Below the pieces are notes generated by a model. The model was not told where the DNA came from and searched no databases. It saw only the letters and a program-made list of their open reading frames with translations. The translations under genes and the position numbers were made by a program. Below are positions 18,271-26,230 of a stretch of DNA of 44,990 nucleotides, piece after piece. Source of the DNA: an uncultured Collinsella sp. (GTDB lineage: Bacteria > Actinomycetota > Coriobacteriia > Coriobacteriales > Coriobacteriaceae); the NCBI GenBank assembly GCA_900758845.1, contig CAAESW010000011.1:1-44990 (forward strand), written 5' to 3'. Within the stretch, counting starts at the first letter, position 1; each line of letters begins with the position of its first letter.

Positions 18271-18456
18271 CTACCATCCAGCTTGGCGACGAATACTTGC
18301 CCACGTGCCCTTCTTTGGTCGATCACCACCAGAGCCGTTCACGGTGACAACACGGTCGCCAGAAACATATTTAGCATGACTACCGACTTGCGCGACCTTC
18401 ACGAATCCATCGTGCTTGAGTAGGGCAATGATCTCCCGAAAGGTAGGAGGTTGCAT
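18271..18456 (-). CDS. hicA: HicA-family mRNA interferase toxin
   Basis: 61-aa double-stranded-RNA-binding-fold toxin that cleaves mRNA independently of the ribosome. The catalytic His27 is in VGSHAKY. The family C-terminus (normally PGTLRSILKQAG) appears as KKGTWASIRRQAG. GAGG stands 7 nt before the ATG at 18456. All recognised residues are intact, so the toxin is probably active and held in check by the adjacent HicB. Confidence 0.93.
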   Translation of the reverse strand: MQPPTFREIIALLKHDGFVKVAQVGSHAKYVSGDRVVTVNGSGGDRPKKGTWASIRRQAGW

Positions 18457-18480
18457 GGGCCGACCTCTTTCAGCCGTCCT

Positions 18481-18502
18481 AATTATAAACTACTTTATAA
18501 TT
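18481..18502 (-). promoter_or_regulatory. Inverted repeat upstream of hicAB, candidate autoregulatory operator
   Basis: AATTATAAA (18481-18489), 4 bp, TTTATAATT (18494-18502): a perfect palindrome with 9-bp arms, containing a TATAAT -10 hexamer for hicA. It starts 25 bp upstream of the hicA ATG. It stands out as AT-rich in GC-rich surroundings. HicB repressing from here would be typical autoregulation, inferred rather than shown. Confidence 0.6.
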
Positions 18503-18524
18503 TTTGCTAATCAGTTAATAAATA

Positions 18525-19775
18525 TTACTGGCGCTGTTTGGGCTCGGTGACGATGGCTCGAACGATGCGGGGACGATCGGTGAGGTCGCGGACGATGCGC
18601 ACGTCCGAGAGACCCGCCTGGCGGCAGAGCTCGGCGGCGGCGTCGAGGGCACCCTCGTAGAGCTCGCAGGCAAACAGGCCGCCGGCGCGCAGCATGTAAG
18701 GCGCCGCATTGAGCAGGCGGCGGAAGATATCGAGGCCGTCGGCGCCGCCCTCAAGCGCCAGGTCGGGCTCGAAGTCCTTGACCTCGTGCGGCAGTGAGCG
18801 CATGACGTCGGTCGGAATGTAGGGCGGATTGGAGACAAGCACATCAAAGGTGCCCCACTCTTCGCGGGGAATGGAACTCACCAGGTTGGTGAGGCTAAAG
18901 GCAACCTCATCTGCCGTGAGGCCGAGGGCGTCGCGGTTTTTGGTGGCCAGATCGATAGCGCGCGGCTCGATATCGGTGGCGGTGCAGGTAACGTGGCCGC
19001 GGCGCTCCCAGGCAAGGGAGAGCGAAATGCAGCCCGTGCCGCAGCCGACCTCGAGAACGCGGGCAGTGCAGGGCTCGGTTGGGGCAGGCGCAGCGGCATC
19101 CTGAGCTAAAGCCGTCTCCTGGCCGGCACCCTCGATGGCGATGCCGTATTCGTCGAGCTCGGACTCGGCGGCTTCCGCGGCTTGGGCTTCTGCTGCCTGC
19201 GCGGCGGCTTCCTCGGCCTCGCGATCGGCCAGTTCCTCGGCATAGGCACGGCTGCCCAGTACGTCGCCGCCTAGCGCCGCCTCATCGGCAGCCGTCAGGT
19301 TAGCGGCACGGCGCTCGGCGGTCGCCCGTTCGTCTGCCAGCGCGGCCTCGGCCTTGCGTGCCTCCTCGACCTCATCGTTCCAAGGCAGCTCAACACGCTG
19401 ACGGGCAGCAGCCTCGGGGCTCAGCACCTCGGCATCCAGATAATTGAGGACTTCCTCGACGAGCATCTCGGTCTCGGGGCGCGGAATGAGCACACCGGGG
19501 GCGCACGCGACGTCGATCATGCGAAACTGCGTGCTGCCCGTGATGTATTGCAGCGGCTCGCCCTTAGCGCGGCGGACAACGGCCGCATGCATGGTCTCGA
19601 GCTGCGCTGCGTCGAGCGTCTCGTCCATACGCATATATAGGTCAATGCGCGCCAGGCCCGTGGCGGCGCACAGCAGCCACTCGGCAGAAAGACGGGGGTG
19701 CTCCTCGCCGCGCTCGGCCAGGTACTCCTTGGTCCACTCGAGACAACGCTTGATGGTCCAGATCTCGTTTGCCAT
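18525..19775 (-). CDS. prmC: Peptide chain release factor N5-glutamine methyltransferase with a large insertion
   Basis: 416-aa PrmC (HemK), which methylates the Gln of the GGQ motif in RF1 and RF2. The N-terminal helical domain (1-85) leads to IPRPETEMLVEEVL. The SAM-binding motif I VLEVGCGTGCISLSLA starts near 240, and the catalytic NPPY is in VLVSNPPYIP. PrmC is usually about 280 aa; here roughly 125 residues (about 112-236) separate the PRPETE motif from motif I. They are almost only Ala, Glu, Asp, Arg and Gln, and look like a charged helical or coiled linker. GGAGG lies 5 nt before the ATG at 19775. The substrate gene prfA is upstream on the same strand, across a 691-bp gap. Confidence 0.93.
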   Translation of the reverse strand: MANEIWTIKRCLEWTKEYLAERGEEHPRLSAEWLLCAATGLARIDLYMRMDETLDAAQLETMHAAVVRRAKGEPLQYITGSTQFRMIDVACAPGVLIPRPETEMLVEEVLNYLDAEVLSPEAAARQRVELPWNDEVEEARKAEAALADERATAERRAANLTAADEAALGGDVLGSRAYAEELADREAEEAAAQAAEAQAAEAAESELDEYGIAIEGAGQETALAQDAAAPAPTEPCTARVLEVGCGTGCISLSLAWERRGHVTCTATDIEPRAIDLATKNRDALGLTADEVAFSLTNLVSSIPREEWGTFDVLVSNPPYIPTDVMRSLPHEVKDFEPDLALEGGADGLDIFRRLLNAAPYMLRAGGLFACELYEGALDAAAELCRQAGLSDVRIVRDLTDRPRIVRAIVTEPKQRQ

Positions 19776-20156
19776 GGGGTCCTCCCCTCTTAAGCGCCGG
19801 ACGGCGCGCGAATGTCGGAGCAGATTGTACGCGAGGCCAGCGCATGGCAAGGGGCGATTGAAGGCGATTATCGAGAATCAGCCCAGAATTTTGCTTGGAA
19901 CCTGCCTGAAATGTTCATTCGTCGACGTCTAAATCTGCATTCGTCAAGCTTTTGACAAGGTTGCCCAAAACTGACCAATATCTAACCAAGAACTTGCCAC
20001 ATCGCTTGACGCACGACCCATCAAAAATCGCCCCGCGACTTCTCGGACGCTTTTTCGAGCATTATTTTTAAAAATGATAAATAACTTTAAGCAGGTAAAC
20101 AACTTAATTGTTATTAAAGAAGATTGAATAAACTCACAAAGCAATGTGCCCGACCT
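19776..20156. other. Intergenic region between prmC and the prfA-side repeats
   Basis: No gene is supported; a 72-codon minus-strand frame at 19944-20162 lacks any recognisable feature. The stretch 20050-20140 is markedly AT-rich. On the minus strand it contains promoter-like pairs (TTGTTT, 17 bp, TATCAT; and TTGTGA, 17 bp, TAATAA), so prmC may have its own promoter here. The assignment is weak. Confidence 0.3.
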
Positions 20157-20210
20157 AGTCATTGGGGACGTTCTTATTTGACTAGTCGTTTAAGAACGTC
20201 CCCAATGACT
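20157..20210. repeat. Long inverted repeat with ACTAGT core, copy 1
   Basis: AGTCATTGGGGACGTTCTTA (20157-20176) is the perfect 20-bp complement of the arm at 20191-20210. The 14-nt spacer contains the palindrome GACTAGTC. A near-identical repeat with the spacer in the opposite orientation is at 26282-26338. The arm motif GAACGTCCCCAA is shared with the 5' module of the structured element. Confidence 0.9.
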
Positions 20211-20218
20211 ACTAAGCC

Positions 20219-20466
20219 AGGAGTGTCCCAAACTGCCGGCAGAAAAGGAACGTCCCTAAGTGCCAACTAACCAATTGCCGTCTTCGGCAGCGATGGCAAC
20301 GCCGCAGATAGAGGACGGACAGCGAGCGACGTCCAGAGCGAACAAGTTGGCATGAAAAAGGCAAGGCATAGACCTTCTGGTCATGCCTTGCCTTTTGAAT
20401 GACAAATTGTCGCTCTGGGCGGCGCGCAGCGTCGAGCCGTTACGGCGTTTGGTAAAACGCCGTAAC
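20219..20466. repeat. Structured intergenic element, copy 2 (full length)
   Basis: The 5' module (20219-20265) matches copy 1 almost base for base. The outer stem is CCAGAGCG, bulged A, ACAA (20333-20345) against TTGTCGCTCTGG (20407-20418). Hairpin A is long: AAAAGGCAAGGCAT, bulge A, GACC, loop TTCT, GGTC, ATGCCTTGCCTTTT (20356-20396). Hairpin B is GTTACGGCGTTT/AAACGCCGTAAC with loop GGTA (20439-20466). It ends directly at the prfA stop codon (minus strand). Compared with copy 1, several stem positions changed in pairs. Confidence 0.88.
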
Positions 20467-21534
20467 TTAAACGGCCTGTGCCAGCTTCTCGGCTCGCTCG
20501 GCGGCGGCGAGCGCCTCGATCACGGTGCCGAGCTGGTCGCCCAGAAGGACGCCGTTGTAGGTGGAGTTGAAACCGATGCGGTGGTCGGTCACGCGGTCCT
20601 GGGGCTGGTTGTAGGTGCGAATCTTCTCGGAACGGTTGCCGTGGCCAATCTGGCTCTGGCGCTCGGCACCGAGCTCTGCCTGCTGCTTCTCGAGCTCCAT
20701 CTCGTACAGACGGGCGCGCAGCATCTGCATGCAGACCTCGCGGTTCTGAATCTGGGAGCGCTGCTCCTGCGACTGCACCACGGTGTTGGTGGGCAGGTGG
20801 GTAATGCGCACGGCGGAGTAGGTGGTGTTAACGCACTGACCGCCAGGGCCGGAGGCGCAGTAGGTGTCGATGCGCAGGTCGGACTGGTTGATCTGGACGT
20901 CGATCTCCTCGGCCTCGGGAAGCACGGCGACGGTAGCCGTGGAGGTCTGAATGCGGCCCTGGGACTCGGTCTTGGGGACGCGCTGGACGCGGTGCACGCC
21001 GGACTCGTACTTCATGACGGAGTAGACGCGGTCGCCCTCGACCTTGAACTCAATGGACTTAAAGCCACCGGCCTCGCTGGGGCTGGAGTCGAGCACGGTA
21101 GTCTTCCAGCCGCGCGACTCGCAAAAGCGCTGATACATCTTGTACAGGTCGCCGGCGAAGATGGCCGCCTCGTCGCCACCGGCGGCGGAGCGGATCTCGA
21201 CGATGGTGTTCTTGTCGTCGTTGGGGTCGCTCGGGATGAGCATGTACTTGATGTCTTCCTCGAGCTGGGGGAGCTTGGCCTCGTTTTCGGAGATGTCCAT
21301 CTGGAGCATCTCCTTCTCATCGGCATCGGTGGTATCGTGGAGCATTTCCTTGGCAGCCTCGATGTCATCGAGCGCGCCGATGTACTCGCGCGAGGCGGCA
21401 ATGAGGTCGGACTGGTGTGCGTACTCCTTGTTGAGACGCGTGAACTCCTTGATATCGGAGGCGACGGCCGGGTCGGAAAGCTTCTTCTCGAGCTCCTCGT
21501 AGGCCTTGATGATCTTTTCGAGCTTGTCGCGCAT
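20467..21534 (-). CDS. prfA: Peptide chain release factor 1
   Basis: 355-aa RF1, which ends translation at UAA and UAG. The peptidyl-tRNA hydrolysis motif is GPGGQCVNTTYSAVRITH. The codon-recognition P-x-T tripeptide is in RVQRVPKTESQGR, which places it in RF1 rather than RF2 (SPF). AAGGAG lies 6 nt before the ATG at 21534; the frame is open far upstream, but the 73 extra residues are not family-like. It is followed at once by the structured repeat element, which separates it from prmC, its usual operon partner. Confidence 0.98.
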   Translation of the reverse strand: MRDKLEKIIKAYEELEKKLSDPAVASDIKEFTRLNKEYAHQSDLIAASREYIGALDDIEAAKEMLHDTTDADEKEMLQMDISENEAKLPQLEEDIKYMLIPSDPNDDKNTIVEIRSAAGGDEAAIFAGDLYKMYQRFCESRGWKTTVLDSSPSEAGGFKSIEFKVEGDRVYSVMKYESGVHRVQRVPKTESQGRIQTSTATVAVLPEAEEIDVQINQSDLRIDTYCASGPGGQCVNTTYSAVRITHLPTNTVVQSQEQRSQIQNREVCMQMLRARLYEMELEKQQAELGAERQSQIGHGNRSEKIRTYNQPQDRVTDHRIGFNSTYNGVLLGDQLGTVIEALAAAERAEKLAQAV

Positions 21535-21734
21535 GACGGACTCCTTTATATGCGTGAAGGTGAAAATCGGCAGAATTGATGGGACGCGGGGCGCCGCTGC
21601 GGGGGTAAGCCCAGCTAGAACATGTCGATCTTCAGATACATGCGCATCCCTTCGCGTATGGGGTACATAATTGCGGTCTAACCCATACATGATAGCGTGC
21701 GCAGGCAAACCTGCATATAACCCGCACGGAATGA

Positions 21735-21767
21735 TTGGTGCAAACAAACCTGACTCCATTGCACCAA
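21735..21767. other. Hairpin between the M20 peptidase gene and prfA
   Basis: TTGGTGCAA (21735-21743) and TTGCACCAA (21759-21767) form a 9-bp perfect stem with a 15-nt loop, about 16 bp after the M20 peptidase stop. It lacks a T run. It could be a weak terminator or an operator for prfA. Confidence 0.4.
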
Positions 21768-21782
21768 GGGCTTGCTTTATGG

Positions 21783-23198
21783 CTAGAGCGTTTGGAGTAG
21801 GGCGATGAGGAAGCGAACACCCTGGAGGTAGGCGCGGCGAGTGATGCGCTCGTTAGTGCCGTGGACGCCGCGATCGCACTCGTCATCGTCGACCACAAAG
21901 GCCGAGAAGCGAATGCACTCGGAGCAAATGCGCTGGTAGTTGGCAGCGTCGGTCGCACCGATCACGGTCGAGGGCACAATTGCCACTGGCTCGAATGATC
22001 CGTTTTCCTCTGTCCCCAATGGATCACGGAAATAGCGGGCGGCGATGGCGCGAACGGCCTCGAGCCCCGGTCCACCGACACGCGGAGACGGCGAAGGCTC
22101 GGAGCTGCCGGGGCCCAACTCCACTTCGACACGACCGGCAAGGTCCGCCCCGGCAACCGCCTCACGGCAGCGCGCCACAACGTCGGCCACGCTCGTGCCC
22201 TCGAGCATGCGGAAGTTAATGTTGGCCCACATATCCTGCGGCATTACGTTGGCGCCGGTGCTGCCACCCTCGATCTGCGTGGGTGCGCAGGTGGTCGTCA
22301 CGAGCGGGTAGAGCTTCTTGCTGGCGAGGCACTCGCGGACAATGGCATCCCCGTTGGCGGCAATTTCATCGGCCGTGTAGAGCCCCAACTCGATGAGTTG
22401 AGCGGCAAGCAAGTCGGTCACGCGCGTCGGCCACTCGATATCGCAGATTGCGGTGATGGCACGGCTGAGCACCTCGAGCGATGTGCCGCCGTAGGGGTTG
22501 GACGAATGCCCGCCCTCACTCTTCGTCTTGAGCACGATATCGGCATAGCCTTTCTCGGCCAGGTCGGCATGCATAAGCCAGCCCTCGCCCGCGCCATACT
22601 CGGCGGCCGAAACGACGCGGTAGTCGCCCTCGTCGATCAGGTACTCAAGCTCAATGCCGCGCTCCTCGAGCGCGCGGCCGATGGCGCCTGCGCCGCACTG
22701 CGTGGTTTCTTCGTCCTGGCCAAAGGCGAGCAGCAGGGTACGCTTGTGCTCCCAGCCGTGCGCGAGCGCATACTCAACCGCCTCGAGAATGCCTGCGACC
22801 TGGTCTTTCATATCGATGGCGCCGCGACCCCAAATGTAGGTGTCGTCCACATGTCCGCTAAAGGGGGCATGCGTCCAGTCAGCCTCGGTGCCGGGTACCA
22901 CGGGAACCACGTCCATGTGGCCCATGAGCATAATGGGCTTGAGGGCAGGGTCGGAACCGCCAAGCGTCACCAATAGCGAATGGTCGATAAGCTCGACCTT
23001 ACCCGCCGTAAATACGTGCGGCCAAGCCTGCTGCATATACGCGCGCAGGTCGTCGAACGGCTGCCAGTCCACCGCCTCGGCATCCATACTCGAGATGGTC
23101 GGAAACGACAGCACGCGACCCAAGCGCTCGCACGCGCCAGCCTCGTCTATATCGGCAAAATCGTCCTCATGCGCAAAGAAGCGCCAAACCTCGGCCAT
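21783..23198 (-). CDS. M20 family metallopeptidase (carboxypeptidase-like)
   Basis: 471-aa di-zinc peptidase of the ArgE/DapE/CPG2 superfamily, of the long type related to yeast Gly-X carboxypeptidase. Metal-site motifs are GHMDVVPV (His-x-Asp), WGRGAIDMKD (bridging Asp) and AFGQDEETTQCGA (Glu-Glu base and ligand). A dimerisation or lid domain follows (KTKSEGGHSSNPYGGTS). GAAAGGA precedes the ATG at 23198. It lies 72 bp downstream of the amino-acid importer genes on the same strand, so it may process peptides or acyl-amino acids within the same nutritional unit. The true substrate is unknown. Confidence 0.9.
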   Translation of the reverse strand: MAEVWRFFAHEDDFADIDEAGACERLGRVLSFPTISSMDAEAVDWQPFDDLRAYMQQAWPHVFTAGKVELIDHSLLVTLGGSDPALKPIMLMGHMDVVPVVPGTEADWTHAPFSGHVDDTYIWGRGAIDMKDQVAGILEAVEYALAHGWEHKRTLLLAFGQDEETTQCGAGAIGRALEERGIELEYLIDEGDYRVVSAAEYGAGEGWLMHADLAEKGYADIVLKTKSEGGHSSNPYGGTSLEVLSRAITAICDIEWPTRVTDLLAAQLIELGLYTADEIAANGDAIVRECLASKKLYPLVTTTCAPTQIEGGSTGANVMPQDMWANINFRMLEGTSVADVVARCREAVAGADLAGRVEVELGPGSSEPSPSPRVGGPGLEAVRAIAARYFRDPLGTEENGSFEPVAIVPSTVIGATDAANYQRICSECIRFSAFVVDDDECDRGVHGTNERITRRAYLQGVRFLIALLQTL

Positions 23199-23270
23199 GA
23201 CATCCTTTCGATTGTGATGACGAGGGCCGCCCCACCGGAGCGGCCCTGCCACATAAGCGTTTGCGGTCGG

Positions 23271-24056
23271 TTATTTGTCCTCGAGATAACGCGAGAGGAA
23301 CTCGCGAGTGCGCTGGTGCTTGGGGTTGCCGAAGAGCTCGGCCGGCGCGGCATCCTCGAGCACTACGCCCTTGTCCATAAAGACCACGCGGTCGGACACC
23401 GTGCGGGCAAAGGCCATCTCGTGTGTGACGACCACCATGGTCATGCCGTCGGCAGCGAGCTTGCGCATGACCTCAAGCACCTCTCCCACGATCTCGGGGT
23501 CGAGTGCGGAAGTCGGCTCGTCGAACAGCATGATCTGTGGATTCATGCATAGGGCACGAGCGATGGCAACGCGCTGCTTTTGGCCGCCGGACAGGCGACC
23601 CACGGCGGCGTGCGCGAACTTCTCGAGCCCCACGCTCGTCAGATGCTCCATCGCGACCTTCTCGGCCTCGGCCTTGCTCATCTTTTTGAGCGTGACGGGC
23701 GCGAGCGTGCAGTTGTCGAGCACGTCCATGTTGTTGAACAGGTTAAAGCCCTGGAACACCATGCCGATGTCCTCGCGCAGCTTGTTGATGTTGCAACGCT
23801 CGGCCGTGAGGTCCTGGCCGTGGAACCAGATGTGGCCCGCGTCCGGGGTCTCGAGCAGGTTGAGGCAGCGCAGAAAGGTCGATTTACCCGAGCCCGAGGC
23901 GCCAATAATAGTGACGACCTCGCCAGGATTGACGGACAGGTCGATGCCCTTGAGCACCTCGAGCGAACCGAAGCTCTTGCGCAGGCCCTCGACGCGGATG
24001 AGCGGCTCATTGGTCTGAACGGCGGCCGCGGCGCCGGTAGTAGCGGTATCTGCCAT
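23271..24056 (-). CDS. Polar amino-acid ABC transporter ATP-binding protein
   Basis: 261-aa GlnQ/HisP-type ATPase. Walker A is GASGSGKST, the Q loop is VFQGFNLFNN, the signature is LSGGQKQR, Walker B plus catalytic Glu is IMLFDEPTSALD, and the H loop is VVTHEM. An Ala/Thr-rich 18-residue N-terminal tail precedes the ABC domain. GAGGAG lies 7 nt before the ATG at 24056. It follows the permease gene by 22 bp, completing an SBP-permease-ATPase operon. Confidence 0.95.
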   Translation of the reverse strand: MADTATTGAAAAVQTNEPLIRVEGLRKSFGSLEVLKGIDLSVNPGEVVTIIGASGSGKSTFLRCLNLLETPDAGHIWFHGQDLTAERCNINKLREDIGMVFQGFNLFNNMDVLDNCTLAPVTLKKMSKAEAEKVAMEHLTSVGLEKFAHAAVGRLSGGQKQRVAIARALCMNPQIMLFDEPTSALDPEIVGEVLEVMRKLAADGMTMVVVTHEMAFARTVSDRVVFMDKGVVLEDAAPAELFGNPKHQRTREFLSRYLEDK

Positions 24057-24078
24057 GATGATTCTCCTCGTCTTGAGC

Positions 24079-25227
24079 CTAGTTGGAGCTGGGCAGCGTG
24101 GCAGGAGCCTCGGCGCCGAGCTTTTTGCCAAAGGCCTCGAGCAGGCGGCTCGCCACGAGCGTCAGGATCAGGTAGACCACGAGTGCCACGCAGTAGACCT
24201 CCATCTGGCGGTAGTACACGCCGGCGACCGTGGTAGTAGCGTACATGAGGTCGAACACGCCGATGACCGAAAGCACTGACGAGTCCTTGATGTTGATGAT
24301 GAGTTCGTTGGTGAGTGCGGGGATCGCGTTTTTAATGCCCTGGGGGAACACGACTTTGCGCATAGCTTGCCACTGCGACAGGCCCAGCGAGCGTGCCGCC
24401 TCGGCCTGGCCGGGGTCGATGGACTCGATGCCGCCGCGCAGGACCTCCATCATGTAGGCGGTGGAGTTGAGCGAGATGGTGACGAGGCCAGCGGTGAAGG
24501 TGCTCCAGATCTGGTTGGCCTGGGCGGTCTCGAAGCCCATGCCGCGCAAAACGGTGAAGCCCGCGTAATAGATGAGCAGGCCCTGGACCATCATGGGCGT
24601 GCCGCGCACGATGGTGGAGTAGATGGTCGCAAAGCCGCGGCCAATGCTCTTAAAGAAGCGCACCAGGTCGTTGTCCACGCGATCGAAGGTCTGAATACGC
24701 AGGAACACAAAGAGCAACGCCAGGAAGAATGCGATGACGGTGCCGAAGGTGGCAAGCGCGATGGTGATCTCGATGCCGCGGATAAAGAAGTCCCCGCTCT
24801 TGTAGGTCATGTAGACCAGGCTCGACAAAAAGTCGCTGGGGTTGGAGTCCGAGACGATGCTCACCCGTACCAGGTCGATAAACGACATGACGCAGCGGTC
24901 CACGAAAAAGATCGCCGCGATGGCAACCACGACATAGCTGCCCAAGCGTGCGCCACGACGGAAGCGCTCGGATGCGAACGGCGACGTTTCGCGATAGTCA
25001 TTCCAGTGCATGAGTTTGGTGACGAGCGCCGCCGCCGACACGACGAGCCAGGCCCAAAGGATTGCCCAAAGGCAATCTTGGAACACGCCCGTGGGGGCCA
25101 AGAAGCTCAGCGGCGTGGAGTTGCGCTGGCTAAACGCCAGGCCGAGCGCCACGATAACGCTCGTGCCCAGATATACATAGCGATGGTCGGCCTTGATAAA
25201 GGAGGCCAGACGATTGATGGTTTTCAT
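24079..25227 (-). CDS. Amino-acid ABC transporter permease with N-terminal membrane extension
   Basis: 382-aa permease of the His/Glu/Gln/Arg/opine family. The family core begins near residue 150 (FFIRGIEITIALATFGTVIA). The coupling-helix motif that docks on the ATPase is EAARSLGLSQWQAMRKVVFPQ. The core alone would be about 220 aa; the first 150 residues add about three hydrophobic segments (19-33, 50-69, 95-115) not found in standard GlnP or HisM. The start ATG at 25227 follows GGGAGG by 4 nt, so the extension is expressed. A single permease implies a homodimer. Confidence 0.93.
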   Translation of the reverse strand: MKTINRLASFIKADHRYVYLGTSVIVALGLAFSQRNSTPLSFLAPTGVFQDCLWAILWAWLVVSAAALVTKLMHWNDYRETSPFASERFRRGARLGSYVVVAIAAIFFVDRCVMSFIDLVRVSIVSDSNPSDFLSSLVYMTYKSGDFFIRGIEITIALATFGTVIAFFLALLFVFLRIQTFDRVDNDLVRFFKSIGRGFATIYSTIVRGTPMMVQGLLIYYAGFTVLRGMGFETAQANQIWSTFTAGLVTISLNSTAYMMEVLRGGIESIDPGQAEAARSLGLSQWQAMRKVVFPQGIKNAIPALTNELIINIKDSSVLSVIGVFDLMYATTTVAGVYYRQMEVYCVALVVYLILTLVASRLLEAFGKKLGAEAPATLPSSN

Positions 25228-25236
25228 GCTGCCTCC

Positions 25237-26163
25237 CTATGCCGGCTGACGATCGAGGCACGCGTCCCACATTTGGTCGCGTTCCTCTTGGCTAATGCCC
25301 TTGAGTGTCTTATCGATGAGCTTAAGCAGCTTGTCCGAGCCCTTGCGGCAACCGACATTTGCCGCGACCTCCTGCTTAAAGCCCTCGCCCTCGGCAAAAT
25401 GAATGGGGACGATGCCCGGGTTTTGGGCCATATAGCCCTTCTCGTTCTCGGTGTTATAGGTCACGGCGTCGCACGTGCCCTGCAGCAGGTTCGAGAACAC
25501 CGTGGGGACGGAGTCGACCGGGTTCTTGTGGACAACGCCCGGAATCTCGTCGATGACGGTATCGAGCATGGTGTCCTTTTGGCCGAGCACCGTAGCGCCG
25601 CTAAAGTCGCTGAGCTTGGTCGCGTTTTGGTAGGGCGAGCCCTCTTTTACGAACAGGCCAAAGTAACCGATAAAGTACGGATCGGAGAAGCCGACAGACT
25701 CCTCGCGCTCGGGCGTGGCGCTCATGCCGGCGATGATGAGGTCGATCTGGCCGTTGTTGAGCGAATCGATAAGACCCGAGAAGCTCTGCTTGACGGCAAC
25801 GGGCTCGCCACCGAGGGCTTTGCAGACGATCTTGGCGATCTGCACGTCGTAGCCATCGGCATAGGCACCCTGCACGTTGTCGATGGGGATGGTGTATTCA
25901 CTGGCTTCGGAAACCTGCCAGTTGTACGGGGCGTAGGCCGCCTCCATGCCGATGCGGATCTTATCCTTGCCGATCACGGAATCGGACAGGTCGTCGCGAC
26001 CGCCGTCCGTCGTGGGCTGAACCACCTTGAGCGTGGACGGGCGCTGACAGCCGGCGAGCGCGCCGGCGACGACGGAAGCGCTCGCAGCGAGAGCGCTACC
26101 CAAAAAGATGCGACGGCTGCATACCGGCTGGGTCTGCGCATCGCACTGTTGGGGAGAATGCAT
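25237..26163 (-). CDS. Amino-acid ABC transporter substrate-binding lipoprotein
   Basis: 308-aa family-3 extracellular solute-binding protein. The N-terminus has a twin-arginine motif (SRRIFLGSALA, Arg17-Arg18) and a lipobox LAGC with Cys39, so Tat export followed by lipid anchoring is likely. The mature part shows IRIGMEAAYAPYNW, GYDVQIAKIVCKAL, DLIIAGMSATPEREESVGFSDPY and the second-lobe hinge GTCDAVTYNTENEKGY, all typical of polar amino-acid binders. AAGG lies 6 nt upstream of the ATG at 26163. It is the first gene of the operon, with tandem 12-bp repeats in its promoter region. Confidence 0.94.
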   Translation of the reverse strand: MHSPQQCDAQTQPVCSRRIFLGSALAASASVVAGALAGCQRPSTLKVVQPTTDGGRDDLSDSVIGKDKIRIGMEAAYAPYNWQVSEASEYTIPIDNVQGAYADGYDVQIAKIVCKALGGEPVAVKQSFSGLIDSLNNGQIDLIIAGMSATPEREESVGFSDPYFIGYFGLFVKEGSPYQNATKLSDFSGATVLGQKDTMLDTVIDEIPGVVHKNPVDSVPTVFSNLLQGTCDAVTYNTENEKGYMAQNPGIVPIHFAEGEGFKQEVAANVGCRKGSDKLLKLIDKTLKGISQEERDQMWDACLDRQPA

Positions 26164-26230
26164 AATCTGCCTTCCCTGTTGAATCGTATGCTGACGACTT
26201 AACAGGATACCGCTCAGCGCTACCTCCAGC

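Noticed and set aside
19944..20162. 72-codon minus-strand ORF in the prfA-prmC gap
   Set aside because: No ribosome binding site or family signature; hydrophobic run derives from the AT-rich promoter-like tract.
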